A stretch of DNA of 64,000 bases from Verrucomicrobiota bacterium (GCA_016200005.1 JACQFP010000078.1:62001-126000), one strand, 5' to 3'. Numbered from the stretch's first letter, positions 43,030 to 54,800 are shown. Notes: generated from the letters alone by a model not told the origin. Translations and numbers: made by a program.

Positions 43030-44154
43030 ATGAAATCAGGCTGCCCTCGCCTCGTTCTTCTCGGTGCATTGTGCGCCGTCTTCCTGATTTCATGCGGAAA
43101 ACCGGACCAGACCAAATCGACGCGGTCAAACACACCGCCGCGACCGGTCCGCGTCGTTCGTGCCGAGTCGCAGCCGATGGAACGCGCGCTGCCCGTCGTG
43201 GGCACGCTCCTGGCCCATGACGACGCCACGGTGTCCGCGCAAGTCGCGGGGCAAATTGAAAAGTGTCGAGTGGACATCGGCGACCACGTCAGCGCGGGTC
43301 AGGAGATCGCGTTGATTGACACGACCTCCTACGAAGCACTCGCGCGCCAATCCGCCGCCAACCTTGCCAAAGCCACGGCCAGCGCCGCCAACAATGCGAA
43401 AAATCTCCAACGCTTCCAGCAGTTGGAGAAAGGCGGGATTGCCTCCACCAGTGAACTCGAACGGGCCGTTGCCGATGCCGAGCAGTCGCGGGCGGAAGTC
43501 AAAGCGGTGGAAGCGGCCGACGCCATCGCGCGCCTCAATCTCGAACGGTCACGCGTGAAAGCGCCGTTCGACGGCGTGATCGCCGAACGCATCGCCAATG
43601 TCGGAGAGTACGTCACCGCCGGCACCCGCATCGTCAGGCTCGTCAAGACCGACCCGCTGCGCCTGCGCCTCCAGGTGCCGGAACGCGAATCGGCGGCGGT
43701 GCGTGCAGGCCAGCTCGTCCGACTGAGCGTCGAGAACGATACCAACACTTACAGCGGTCACATCGCCCGAGTGTCCCCCGCACTCGACGAAACCAACCGC
43801 ATGCTCGTCGTCGAAGCCGACGTGCCCAATCCCGGTTCGCTGCGGGCCGGCCTGTTCGCCCGCGCGGAAATCGTCTTGAACGAACGCGAAGCTGCGTTGA
43901 GCGTGCCGACCAACGCGCTCATCACTTTTGCCGGCTTAGAAAAAGTCGTCGTCGTCCAGGAAGGTAAAGCCAAAGAAAAAACGGTTACGACGGGCCGGCG
44001 AAGCCATGACCGTATGGAGATCGTCTCCGGCTTGACGGCAGGCGAAATCGTTGTCTTAAAACCCGGCGGACTGCGCACCGGACAACCCGTGAAGGTTGAA
44101 GCTCAACCGGAGAATGCCCCAATAGAAAAGGAAGCTGCCGGATCCGGCCACTAA
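43030..44154 (+). CDS. RND efflux periplasmic adaptor lipoprotein (pump 2)
   Basis: 374 residues with a lipoprotein signal (MKSGCPRLVLLGALCAVFLI, lipobox LISC). It has the usual adaptor order: VAGQIEKCRVDIGDHVSAGQ lipoyl half, coiled hairpin with Ala-rich heptads (about 105-160), VKAPFDGVIAERIANVGEYV lipoyl half, beta-barrel LRLQVPERESAAVRAG, and a membrane-proximal domain ending PGGLRTGQPVKV. It lies 18 bp ahead of permease 2. It is only distantly similar to adaptor 1, so the two pumps are separate systems. An outer-membrane TolC partner is not encoded here. Confidence 0.92.
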   Translation: MKSGCPRLVLLGALCAVFLISCGKPDQTKSTRSNTPPRPVRVVRAESQPMERALPVVGTLLAHDDATVSAQVAGQIEKCRVDIGDHVSAGQEIALIDTTSYEALARQSAANLAKATASAANNAKNLQRFQQLEKGGIASTSELERAVADAEQSRAEVKAVEAADAIARLNLERSRVKAPFDGVIAERIANVGEYVTAGTRIVRLVKTDPLRLRLQVPERESAAVRAGQLVRLSVENDTNTYSGHIARVSPALDETNRMLVVEADVPNPGSLRAGLFARAEIVLNEREAALSVPTNALITFAGLEKVVVVQEGKAKEKTVTTGRRSHDRMEIVSGLTAGEIVVLKPGGLRTGQPVKVEAQPENAPIEKEAAGSGH

Positions 44155-44172
44155 CCCAACGCGATTGCCTCC

Positions 44173-47100
44173 ATGCAAAAGCTCGCTGAAATCTGCATCC
44201 GCCGTCCGGTCTTCGCCACCATGATCGTGATGACGCTCGTCGTGGTGGGTGCCGCGAGTTATCTCAAATTGGGCGTTGATCGTTTCCCGTCGGTGGATCT
44301 GCCGACGGTGCGCGTGTTCACCCGCCTGCCCGGGGCGTCGCCGGCGGAGATGGAATCACAAATTGCCCAGCCCATCGAAGAGGCGCTCAACACCATCGAA
44401 GGCATCAAGGAATTGCGCTCGGTCAACGGCTCGGGGGTCACGTTCATCATCGTCACCTTTGAGTTGAATCGCGACATCGATACCGCCACCCAGGACGTGC
44501 GCGACCGCATCGCCACCGTGCTCCGCGATTTGCCGCGCGACGCCGACCCGCCCACGATTTCCAAGTCCGACATTGACCAGTCGCCCATCTTTTCCCTCGC
44601 GATTTCCGGCAGCCGCTCGCAACGGGAACTCACTGAGATCGCGGACAAAATCGTCAAGAAACAGGTCGAGCGCTCGGCGGGTGTCGGCGAAGTCCAGATC
44701 ACGGGCGGTCTCGATCGCGCCATCAATGTCTGGGTGGACGCCGACCGGCTCGCGGCTTATCAGATTCCCATCACTGCGGTGCGCGACGCCGTCGAACGTC
44801 AGAACGCGAACATTCCCGGCGGCAACGTCACAACCGATCTGCGCGAGCAAACGTTGCGCACGATGGGCCGCCTTACCGACCCGAAGGCATTCAACGACCT
44901 GGTGCTGGCCACGCGCAAAGGCTCACCCGTTCGAGTGCGCGACATCGGTTGGGCCGAGGACGGCACGAAGGAGCAGCGTTCCTATTCACGCCTCAACGGC
45001 GCGCCCACAGTGACACTCGAAATCCTGCGCCAATCCGGCGCCAACACCGTCGCCGTCATCGAGGGCGTGAAGGAAAAATTACGCGCGCTGGAAGCCCAGC
45101 TTCCGGCCGATGTGAAATTGGAAATTATCCGCGACCAGTCGCGTTACATTTACGAGGCGCTGCACGAGATCAAGCGCCATCTCATTCTGGGCAGCATACT
45201 GGCGTGTCTCGTGGTGCTGCTCTTCATGCGCAACTGGCGCGCGATGGTCATCGCCGCCGTCGCCATCCCCACTTCGGTCATCGCTGCCTTCGGCATGATG
45301 AAGGCGCTCAATTTCACGCTCAACAGTGTGACCATGCTCGCCCTCGTGCTCATGGTCGGCATCGTGATCGACGACGCCATCGTTGTGCTCGAAAACATTT
45401 TCCGCTTTGTTGAGGAAAAGAAAATGCGGCCCTTTGAAGCCGCGCGGGCCGCGACGGCCGAAATCGGGCTGGCGGTGATGGCTACCACATTCAGCCTCGT
45501 TGTCATCTTCGTGCCCGTGGCGTTCATGTCGAGCATCTCAGGAAGATTTCTCTACCAGTTCGGCATCACTGCCGCGGCGTCCGTGCTCGTCAGCTTGCTC
45601 GTCTCGTTCACGCTCACGCAAATGATGAGCGCGCGGTTGCTCAGGGTGAATCGGAAAGATAAGCGACCCACCCCTGACCCCTCCCAGGAGGGGAAAAATC
45701 TTTCGTGTCCTGCTCCCCTCCAGGGAGGGGCTGGGGGTGGGTTTCTGAGCGACGACGAACCTCGTTCCCGTTCCGGCTTCTACGGGAAACTTGATCGCGC
45801 TTACAGTCGAGTCTTGAGCTGGTCCGTTCATCATCGCTGGCTCGTCGCCGGGTTGGCGTTACTGGTTATCGCTTCATCCGCGCCGCTCTACAAAATGGTG
45901 CGCCAGGAATATTTGCCCAGCAACGTGGACGAAGGCGAATTCGAAGTTAGCGTCACCGCGCCGGAAGGCACCGGTCTGGGCGCGATGAACGAGGTCGGGT
46001 TGCGCGTGGAAAGCGAACTTCGCTCCATCCCAGGTGTGCGCCTCGTGTTGGCGGCGATCGGCGGCAGCGGCGGATTTCTTGGCAGCGTCAACAATGGCCG
46101 CTTTTACGTCCGCCTTGCCCCGCACGAGGAGCGGCACTTCCAATGGGGACGCCTGCTCCAGTTGCGACCGTGGCGCGCTTTCCAGGGCAATTACTCCCAG
46201 CGCGACATCCAGCAGGAAATCCGGCGTCGCCTGCGCGCGCTGCCGGAAGTCCGCGTGCAAATTCGCAACCCGCAGTCATTCGTCGGCGGCGGCCCGAACT
46301 TCGACATCGATTTTTCCCTGCTCGGCGCCGACCTCGACACGTTGTTCAGCTACGCCGAACACCTGCGCACCAACGCGACGGAGCTTGGCCTGCAGGACGC
46401 CGACATCACCCTCAAGCTCGACAAACCCGAACTGCGCGTCGAGATCGACCGCGAACGCGCGGCCAATCTGGGTGTGGACACCGAGGACATCGCCAACGCG
46501 TTGCGCATCATGGTCGGCGGCGATCTGCGCGTGACCCGTTATCACGACGACGACATGAACGAAGATTACGACGTGCAGGTGCGCCTCAAAGAGAGCGACC
46601 GCAATCATCCGGCGAACATCACGCGCCTGTTCGTCCCGCGCCGCAACGGCAGCCTGGCCCGGCTCGACAACGTGGTGAAAATTGTGCCGACCAAAGCCGC
46701 CTCGCGCATCGACCGTCTCGACCGGCAACGGCAAGTGAGTTTGCGCGCGGCCGTCGCGCCGGGCTATGCGCAAGCCGACCGTATTGCCGCATTGCGCGCC
46801 GAAGTCGCGAAGATGGGGTTGCCGACCGGCTACTCCACGCGCATTTCGGGAAGGGCGCGCGAACTGGAAACTACCTTTGTGGAATTTCTCTGGGCTTTTT
46901 CGATGTCGGTGATTCTGATGTACATCATCCTCGCGTCGCAATTTGAAAGCCTTGTTCATCCGTTCACGATTTTGTTGTCGTTGCCCCTCTCGGTGCCGTT
47001 TGCGTTCATCTCGTTGCTCGTGGCAGGCCAGACGATCAACCTCTACTCCGCCCTCGGCCTGCTCGTGTTGTTCGGGGTCGTGAAGAAGAACGCCATTCTA

Positions 47101-47460
47101 CAAATCGACCACATGAACAAATTGCGCGCCCAAGGGTTGGAACGATTCGCCGCCATCATGCAGGGGAATCGGGAACGCTTGCGCCCGATCCTGATGACGA
47201 CGATGACGCTCATTGCCGGCATGTTGCCGTTGGCGTTGGGCACCGGTCCAGGCGCCGAGGAACGCCGTGCCGTGGCGGTTGTGGTCATTGGCGGGCAGGC
47301 GCTGTGTCTGTTGCTCACGCTGATCGTGACGCCCGTCGCCTATTCGCTGCTGGACGATCTTGGGACAAAGTTGCAATGGCGACATTGGCGCATTGAGCCA
47401 GAGGACGCCGAATCGCCACTGGCTCAGCCGCCGCCGATGACTCAGTCGCAGGGGAAATAA
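44173..47460 (+). CDS. RND efflux permease (HAE1-type), pump 2, with in-frame repeat insert
   Basis: 1,095 residues, about 40 longer than usual. TM1 (VFATMIVMTLVVVGAASYLK), porter domains, proton-relay GIVIDDAIVVLENI (about 395-408) and C-terminal LFGVVKKNAILQIDHMN with the TM10 Lys are all present, so the pump looks intact. The excess comes partly from residues about 498-524 (RPTPDPSQEGKNLS...), a copy of palindromic repeat family B in the cytoplasmic loop between TM6 and TM7. The pump 1 paralogue lacks it at the same place. The gene forms an operon with the adaptor. Confidence 0.92.
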   Translation: MQKLAEICIRRPVFATMIVMTLVVVGAASYLKLGVDRFPSVDLPTVRVFTRLPGASPAEMESQIAQPIEEALNTIEGIKELRSVNGSGVTFIIVTFELNRDIDTATQDVRDRIATVLRDLPRDADPPTISKSDIDQSPIFSLAISGSRSQRELTEIADKIVKKQVERSAGVGEVQITGGLDRAINVWVDADRLAAYQIPITAVRDAVERQNANIPGGNVTTDLREQTLRTMGRLTDPKAFNDLVLATRKGSPVRVRDIGWAEDGTKEQRSYSRLNGAPTVTLEILRQSGANTVAVIEGVKEKLRALEAQLPADVKLEIIRDQSRYIYEALHEIKRHLILGSILACLVVLLFMRNWRAMVIAAVAIPTSVIAAFGMMKALNFTLNSVTMLALVLMVGIVIDDAIVVLENIFRFVEEKKMRPFEAARAATAEIGLAVMATTFSLVVIFVPVAFMSSISGRFLYQFGITAAASVLVSLLVSFTLTQMMSARLLRVNRKDKRPTPDPSQEGKNLSCPAPLQGGAGGGFLSDDEPRSRSGFYGKLDRAYSRVLSWSVHHRWLVAGLALLVIASSAPLYKMVRQEYLPSNVDEGEFEVSVTAPEGTGLGAMNEVGLRVESELRSIPGVRLVLAAIGGSGGFLGSVNNGRFYVRLAPHEERHFQWGRLLQLRPWRAFQGNYSQRDIQQEIRRRLRALPEVRVQIRNPQSFVGGGPNFDIDFSLLGADLDTLFSYAEHLRTNATELGLQDADITLKLDKPELRVEIDRERAANLGVDTEDIANALRIMVGGDLRVTRYHDDDMNEDYDVQVRLKESDRNHPANITRLFVPRRNGSLARLDNVVKIVPTKAASRIDRLDRQRQVSLRAAVAPGYAQADRIAALRAEVAKMGLPTGYSTRISGRARELETTFVEFLWAFSMSVILMYIILASQFESLVHPFTILLSLPLSVPFAFISLLVAGQTINLYSALGLLVLFGVVKKNAILQIDHMNKLRAQGLERFAAIMQGNRERLRPILMTTMTLIAGMLPLALGTGPGAEERRAVAVVVIGGQALCLLLTLIVTPVAYSLLDDLGTKLQWRHWRIEPEDAESPLAQPPPMTQSQGK
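45666..45743. repeat. Palindromic repeat, family B, copy 2, inside an RND permease gene
   Basis: Almost the same as 12207-12284: ACCCACCCCTGACCCCTCCC, AGGAGGGG, then GCTCCCCTCCAGGGAGGGG and TGGGGGTGGGT. Its 78 bases are 26 codons without a stop, so the reading frame survives. Confidence 0.9.
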
Positions 47461-47540
47461 AATGTTTTGCAGGTAGTGCGTCAGAAAGGAATTCCGCTCA
47501 CCCGGCCTGACAGCCACCCATGAACCTGCGCTACCGACTC

Positions 47541-47617
47541 AACCCACCCCTGCCGCCTCCCAAGCGGGGAACCATCCACCAAGCGCCGCTCCCCGCCTGT
47601 GAGGGGCAAGGGGTGGC
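47541..47617. repeat. Palindromic repeat, family B, divergent copy 3
   Basis: Starts CAACCCACCCCTGCCGCCTC and ends GGGGCAAGGGGTGGCTT. Same layout as copies 1 and 2 with substitutions throughout. Confidence 0.65.
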
Positions 47618-47687
47618 TTCAGCAGCTCGATCCACGTAGTCTAACCCGTAGCAACGCAGTTGGGAGACACGGCAGTACGTGGTCGGA

Positions 47688-47777
47688 GCGCGGGCATTTA
47701 TGCCGCTTCAGCTTCCGCACGACAGCACGCGCCGAACACCAAAGAGTTATCCACGTTGAAGCGGCATAAATGCCGCG
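47688..47777. repeat. Inverted repeat, family F (GGCATAAATGCCGC type)
   Basis: Two ~23-nt arms, GCGGGCATTTATGCCGCTTC (47690-47709) and its near complement (TGAAGCGGCATAAATGCCGC, 47757-47776), separated by about 45 bases. It lies 120-210 bases upstream of the ECF-sigma fusion gene. Confidence 0.75.
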
Positions 47778-47900
47778 CTTCTTTGCACCAGCAGGCTCGC
47801 TCTGGCTCGTTCCCTGAATTTCCAACCGCTTCGTTTGCTGACAGGCGGATTCTTTTTGTCGGATTTCTTTCGTCAGCGGGTTCTGTATCATGAACAACGC

Positions 47901-49490
47901 ATGACCGATGACGCGACATTACTCCGGGACTACACCAAGCACGGCTCGGAGTCGGCCTTTGGCGAACTCGTCGCGCGTTATGTCGATCTCGTCTATTCGA
48001 CGGCGTTGCGCCAGGTCAACGGCGACCAACATCTCGCCCAAGATGTCACGCAAACCGTCTTTATCGATCTGGCCCGCCGGGCTGGCGTGCTGCCGAACGG
48101 CACTGCGTTGGGCGGGTGGCTTTACCGGCACACCAGTTTCACTGCGGCCAAGGCGATCCGCACCGAGCGACGCCGTCAAGCCCGCGAGAAACAAGCTGTG
48201 GAAATGAATGCCCTCAACGATCAATCCAACACTGATGCTGCCTGGCAACAAGTCGCGCCGGTCCTCGACGAGGCGATGCAACGGCTCGGCACGCGTGACC
48301 GCGATGCCATCGTGCTCCGCTACTTTGAACGCCGCGACCTCCGCGCTGTCGGCGCCGCGCTTGGCACAAACGAGGACGCGGCGCAGAAGCGCGTAAGCCG
48401 CGCGTTGGAAAAGCTGCGAGCATTTCTTACGCGTCGGGGAATTACTTTTTCCGCGGCGGTGTTGGCGACAACAATCGCCTCCCAAGCCGTAACTGCGGCA
48501 CCGGTGGGATTGGCAATCAGCGTGACTGGCACAGCGTTGGCAGGCGCGGCAGCGGGCGGCGGCATCACCTTAACGCTTCTCAAACTTATGAGCATGACCA
48601 AATTTAGAGTCGGCGTTCTTGGCGCGCTGGTTGTCGTAGGGCTTGCGACCCCGCTCGTTGTTCAACATCGAACCGTCTCTGGACTGCGAGAAGAAAATGG
48701 AGCACTGCGCAAACGCAGTGGTGAATTCGACCAACTTCTTGAGGAAAATGCTCAGTTGGCAAAGTTGAAGGTGGATGCTGACGAACTTGAGCGCTTGAGG
48801 CGGGAACGCTCGGAACTGATCAGGCTGCGAGGTGAAGTGGGACGCTTGAGGCGCGAAATAGAGTCGTTGAACACCAGAGCTCCGATCTCAGGTGCAATTG
48901 AAACTCCTCCGGCTGCAACCAACAGAAATCCAGTTAGGCAGATAACCATCGAAACAAAGTTCGTTGTCGGTCCTGCAGACTTGCTCACCAAATTGGGAAT
49001 GCCTTACAGCGGCGGTACAAGCGTGCTGGACGACCCTCAGCTTAGAGTGCTTCTGAGAACGTTGGAACAATCGGAAGGCGTTGAAGTCTTGAGTGGAACG
49101 AAGTGCACGACTCTCAGCGGACGCCAAACTGAAGTGTCAGTGACGGATAACCCAACAACAGGAGAAGAACCACGGGAACGTAAACACTCCGTCGTGGGCG
49201 CTATCGCAACCGTCAGTGCGGACGACCGAACTATCAATCTCGTCGCATACACCCGTTTAGACACCGCGCACATCCCGTCCAGAGAGGGCGGTTTGGATTT
49301 GCCCACGTTGCTGGCAGAAGCGGGGATATCGGCGAACGTTTCCCTCCAAGACGGTCAAACTTTGGTGGCTTCCAAGATGATAAACTCAACCGCGACGCCG
49401 AAAGCGCCATACAATCAACTCCTTGTCGTGCTCATCACACCCACTATTGTGGATCCCGCAGGAAACCGACTTAACTCTGTGGAAAAATGA
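47901..49490 (+). CDS. ECF sigma factor fused to membrane anchor, coiled coil and secretin-like domain
   Basis: 529 residues from ATG 47901 (MTDDATLLRDYTKHGSESAF). Sigma region 2 (about 15-90, YVDLVYSTALRQVNGDQHLA, QDVTQTVFIDLA) and region 4 (about 120-185, DAIVLRYFERRDLRAVGAAL, DAAQKRVSRALEKLRAFL) are complete. An Ala-rich hydrophobic stretch (about 185-225) and a transmembrane segment (GVLGALVVVGLATPLVV, about 235-252) follow. After a coiled coil of charged heptads (about 255-315), the C-terminal 160 residues resemble secretin/type II secretion N- or S-domains (DGQTLVASKM, LLVVLITPTIVDP). This may be a membrane-tethered sigma factor that is its own sensor. No separate anti-sigma gene is present. 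Confidence 0.85.
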   Translation: MTDDATLLRDYTKHGSESAFGELVARYVDLVYSTALRQVNGDQHLAQDVTQTVFIDLARRAGVLPNGTALGGWLYRHTSFTAAKAIRTERRRQAREKQAVEMNALNDQSNTDAAWQQVAPVLDEAMQRLGTRDRDAIVLRYFERRDLRAVGAALGTNEDAAQKRVSRALEKLRAFLTRRGITFSAAVLATTIASQAVTAAPVGLAISVTGTALAGAAAGGGITLTLLKLMSMTKFRVGVLGALVVVGLATPLVVQHRTVSGLREENGALRKRSGEFDQLLEENAQLAKLKVDADELERLRRERSELIRLRGEVGRLRREIESLNTRAPISGAIETPPAATNRNPVRQITIETKFVVGPADLLTKLGMPYSGGTSVLDDPQLRVLLRTLEQSEGVEVLSGTKCTTLSGRQTEVSVTDNPTTGEEPRERKHSVVGAIATVSADDRTINLVAYTRLDTAHIPSREGGLDLPTLLAEAGISANVSLQDGQTLVASKMINSTATPKAPYNQLLVVLITPTIVDPAGNRLNSVEK

Positions 49491-49564
49491 TAGCGATTGG
49501 GGCAGCCGACGTGGAAACGCTTTCAGCCACCGTTAATCTCACCTCGATGCCAGCGCAGATAACT

Positions 49565-51022
<1,458 letters not shown>

Positions 51023-51102
51023 ATTAATTCAAGGAAGGAAATGAATTTCGAGAAATAGAATTAGGGGCATGGTCTTGCAAACCGTTTTGAATGGTGTTCG
51101 CG

Positions 51103-51269
51103 AGACTCTCCCTCACCCTAACCCTCTCCCGCTGGGAGAGGGAACAGCAGTCGCGCGCTTCGACTTTTTTGAATTCCCACCCGGCAAATCCCATCGCTCG
51201 ATTTTTTGAGAGACTGGATACGATTCTCCCTCTCCCAGCGGGAGAGGGCTGGGGTGAGGGTGAGGAGTG
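51103..51269. repeat. Inverted pair of family D palindromes downstream of the DUF559 gene
   Basis: Copies at about 51103-51150 and 51224-51269 are inverted relative to each other. Each contains CCCTCTCCCGCTGGGAGAGGG (or its complement) and a CCCTCACCCT tract. The second ends 8 bases from the DUF559 stop codon. Confidence 0.75.
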
Positions 51270-51277
51270 GAAAATTC

Positions 51278-51700
51278 TCATGACTTCCGACTCTCCGTTC
51301 CGCCGACCAAACCGGGCCTGCAATAGTTCGGCATCGGACACGGTGCGCGCTCCTGCAACGTCCGCCAGATGGTTCCACGAATGACTTCCTCGTCTTTTCT
51401 CAAACGCGAACTCCAAAACCGCAGCACCTTAATACCCCGCGATTCCAGAAATGCATCCCGTTCCGCATCGGCAGCCTGGTTGTCGGCGGTGCCGTGTTGA
51501 AAACCATCCACCTCAATGTCTAACTTTGCCTCGTTGCAGAAAAAATCCAGAATGTGCGGTCTGACTGGATGCTGACGTCGAAATTTGTAGTCCGCAAAGC
51601 GATGACCACGCAGCCACGACCACATCAATCGCTCACCCCAAGACTCTTGCGTTCGCAAGTTGCGAGCGATGCGTGTTGTTTTCGGAGCTTGTTTCAACAT
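51278..51700 (-). CDS. DUF559 domain protein (Vsr/restriction endonuclease-like fold)
   Basis: 140 residues from ATG 51700 (MLKQAPKTTRIARNLRTQES). The DUF559 pattern is complete: ARNLRTQESWGERLMWSWLR, KFRRQHPVRPHILDFFCNEA, KLDIEVDGFQHGTADNQAAD, ERDAFLESRGIKVLRFWSSR. The Asp, Glu and Lys/Gln positions of the PD-(D/E)xK-type core (ILDFFC, IEVDG) are kept, so a DNA-cleaving role is possible. The gene is flanked on both sides by family D palindromes and splits a conserved two-gene unit, which suggests that gene and palindromes travel together. Longer upstream frames pass through the repeat. Confidence 0.88.
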   Translation of the reverse strand: MLKQAPKTTRIARNLRTQESWGERLMWSWLRGHRFADYKFRRQHPVRPHILDFFCNEAKLDIEVDGFQHGTADNQAADAERDAFLESRGIKVLRFWSSRLRKDEEVIRGTIWRTLQERAPCPMPNYCRPGLVGGTESRKS

Positions 51701-51716
51701 CGGCGTTTCACGGTGT

Positions 51717-51790
51717 TGGCACGACTCTCCCTCTCCCTCACCCCCTCCCGGCCGGAGAGGTATGCGGTAAGGGAGAGCGTTCTCTACTAT
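51717..51790. repeat. Family D palindrome upstream of the DUF559 gene
   Basis: GACTCTCCCTCTCCCTCACC, then CCTCCCGGCCGGAGAGG and GGTAAGGGAGAGCGTTCTC. It fills the space between the DUF559 start and the DUF1549 stop. Confidence 0.65.
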
Positions 51791-51806
51791 CTTCTCCGTT
51801 AGTCCA

Positions 51807-54800
51807 TCATTCCACATAAATAAATTCGTTAAGTCCAAACATTGCCTGGCAAAAGTCGGCCAGCGCAAGTTCGTCGGCGTTTTCCTTCTTGTCCGCGCGG
51901 TAGGATTCGGCCTGTTGTTTGATGAACGCAACGGAGTCCGCCTGTTCACTCTTGTCCGGCTTGCGGCCCAACGCGATACGGTAACCCTCGAGGACAGCGT
52001 CGGCCAACGATTTTTCACACGCCGGTTTGAGCCGCCCAGCCAGCGCGCGCGCGTAATCGCGGACCTGCGGATTGTTCATGAACAACAGTGCCTGTGGCGC
52101 AATGGTCGTCGAGACGCGGTTGCCGACGCTGACCGATGGATCGGGCGCGTCGAACAATTGCAGAATCGGGATGAACTGGCTGCGCTTGATGAAGAAATAA
52201 ATGCTTCGGCGTTTCATGGCCTGGTCGAGCGTGCCCGGTCCAAACATGCGGTCGTCCAGTTGGCCGCTGACCTTGAGCATCGAATCACGAATCGCTTCGG
52301 CTTCAAGTCGGCGACGGTCGCGGCACCAGAGCAGCTTGTTGTCGGGATCGATTTTGGTTCGCGCTTCGTCGCGGTCGAAGCTCTCCAGATAAACGGCGCT
52401 GGTCATGATCTGCTTGTGCATTCGCTTGACCTCCCAGCCATTATGTTTGAAATCGTTGGCCAGCCAGTCCAGCAGTTCGGGGTGCGTAGGCCGCGCGCCT
52501 TGGGTGCCAAAATCGCTCGGCGTGGCAACAATGCCGCTGCCGAAATGATGCTGCCAGAGACGATTGACAGCGACGCGCGCCAGCAAATCTCCGGCGCCGT
52601 AGTGAGAGTCCGTGATCCAATTGGCCAGCGCACGCCGCCGCCACGAGGTGCGAGAACCGGCGGGAGATGGCACCTCCCAATGCTTCTCACCTTCCGGCGC
52701 GTGATCGAGGATTTGCAGCACGCCGGGCGTCATTTCCTCTCCCTTCTGATGCGTGTCGCCGCGTTTCAGGAAATAGGTCTTGGGATAAAAATGCGGAAAG
52801 CCGCGGTCGTCGGCGTGATGCGGAATCGGTTTGAAGCCTTCGCTCGTGACCATGACTTTTTTGAGGTCAGGCTTCGGCTCGACCTGGAGATGTTCCTGCA
52901 CGGCGGCGTCAAGTCTCTGCCAGTCGGGATCAAGTGTGCGATACCACTTCATTACCGTGGCCCGCTGATCGTCGCTTAACTTCACGGTGTCCCCTGCCCT
53001 TTCGAGTTGCGTAAATATCTCCACGACGCGCTGCGGTTTGGCGTCACCGGCCAATGCAATCGGTGGCGACGCGGTTGCGATGGACAGGCGCGGACGACCG
53101 ATGCTGTGACGTTTGTTGCCGTTGAATTCGAGTGTGAACGTGAGCTTCGTGCCGCTGTCGAAGCTGATGGGCTTCTCGAATTCGAAAGACGCGGTGTGGT
53201 TTGTGCCGATTTGGGGATCAATCGCCCAGCCCGTTTTCTTATCGCCGTCGATGACTTTCGCGACTGCTAGAATCTCGCTCTGCTCAAACGTTGCCTTGGG
53301 ATTGATCAACTTCAGTTCCACGGAATCGCCTTCGCCCGTGAGCGGCGCAGCGGTGACGCGCAAATCGGTAAGCTGAATGTTCCCATTGTCAGCGCGACCC
53401 GGTCCGCCTTTCGGGAACGATGGATCCGCCAACGCTTCGACGCGAGCGCCCGTAATGTTCGTGAGGCTCGTGTGAGCCGTGAAGGTGTAGGTGTCAGAGT
53501 CGGAATTTTTTCCGCTGGCTAGGACCGAGGCGTCGTCGAGTTTCGTCAGGGTAGCGCCGCCCTTGGATTTGAATTCGTCGGGATCGAGGATGATCCAAGC
53601 GGCCTTGGCGAGCTGTTCCTTCGGCGTTGATTTGAGCCATTGATCGAAACGGGCCGGCAATTGTCCCTGCTCGAATTGTTCTTTTGCAGCGGCGAGGGGC
53701 GCATGCGCCGCGTCGAACTTCGCTTTGGCCTCCTTGTATTTTGCCGGGTCGAAGTCGAGATCGATTTCGCTGCGGATGGTCGTCGTGAAGGTCGAGATGA
53801 ATCGATAGTAATCTTTGGTGGGAATTGGGTCAAACTTGTGATCGTGACAGCGCGCGCAGCCGATGGTGAGGCCCAGCATGGCGGTGCCGGTGGTGGCGGC
53901 CATGTTGTCGAGTTCGTCGTAACGCGCCGGTTCGAACTCCGCCTCCGTCAACTGCGTCGGAAAAACGCCCGCACCGATGAAACCCGTCGCGGCCATTGCC
54001 CAGGCGTCGTCCGGCGCGAACTCATCGCCCGCCAGTTGCCACTTGATGAACTGGTCAAACGGCATGTCGTCGTTGAGCGCCTTAATGACAAAGTCGCGAT
54101 ACCAATACGCAAAGGGTCGATCATAATCCTGTTCGAACCCGTGGCTCTCGCCAAAGCGCGTGGTGTCCAGCCAATGACGCGCCCAACGCTCGCCGTAGTG
54201 GGGCGAGGTGAGGAGTTGATCGATCAATTTCGGGTACGCGTCGGATGACTTGTCGTTGACGAATGCATCAATCTCTTGCGGCGTCGGCGGGAGACCAATC
54301 AAATCAAAATAGACGCGGCGAATCAAAACGCGGCGATCAGCGGGCGGATTGGGGCGGATTTTTTTTTCTTCGAGTTTCGCGAGGATGAAATTATCAATCG
54401 GTGTGCGCACCCACGATCTGGCTTTGACCTTCGGCGGCTCGATTTGCTGCAACGGTTGAAAGGCCCAATGTTTGGCGGGATCGGCGACGGCCACCGCCTC
54501 CGGCCATTGTGCGCCCTGGTCAATCCAGTCGCGGATCAGCTTGATTTTGTCGGCAGACAACGGTTCGGCCTTTTGCGGCATGCGTTCCTCGTCGTCGGTC
54601 GAGATGAGCCGCTTTAGCAGCGGACTTTTCTGGCTGCTGCCCGGGACAATGGCCGCACCGTTCTCGCCGCCTTTCAGGGCGAGCGCTTTGATGTCGAGCC
54701 GCAAGCTGGCTTTTTTCTTTTCCGGGCCGTGACATTTGTAACAGGACTCCCTGAGAATGGGTTGGATTTCGTGAATGAAATCGACCTTCTTTTGCCCCGT

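Larger units (their letters stand above)
47461..47900. other. Gene-free stretch with two palindromic repeats
   Basis: 440 bases between the RND permease and the ECF-sigma fusion gene. It holds a divergent family B repeat (about 47541-47617) and an inverted repeat of GCATTTATGCCGCTTCA type (47688-47710 and 47754-47777). The promoter for the sigma gene should lie in its last ~120 bases, but no clear motif is seen. Confidence 0.6.
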
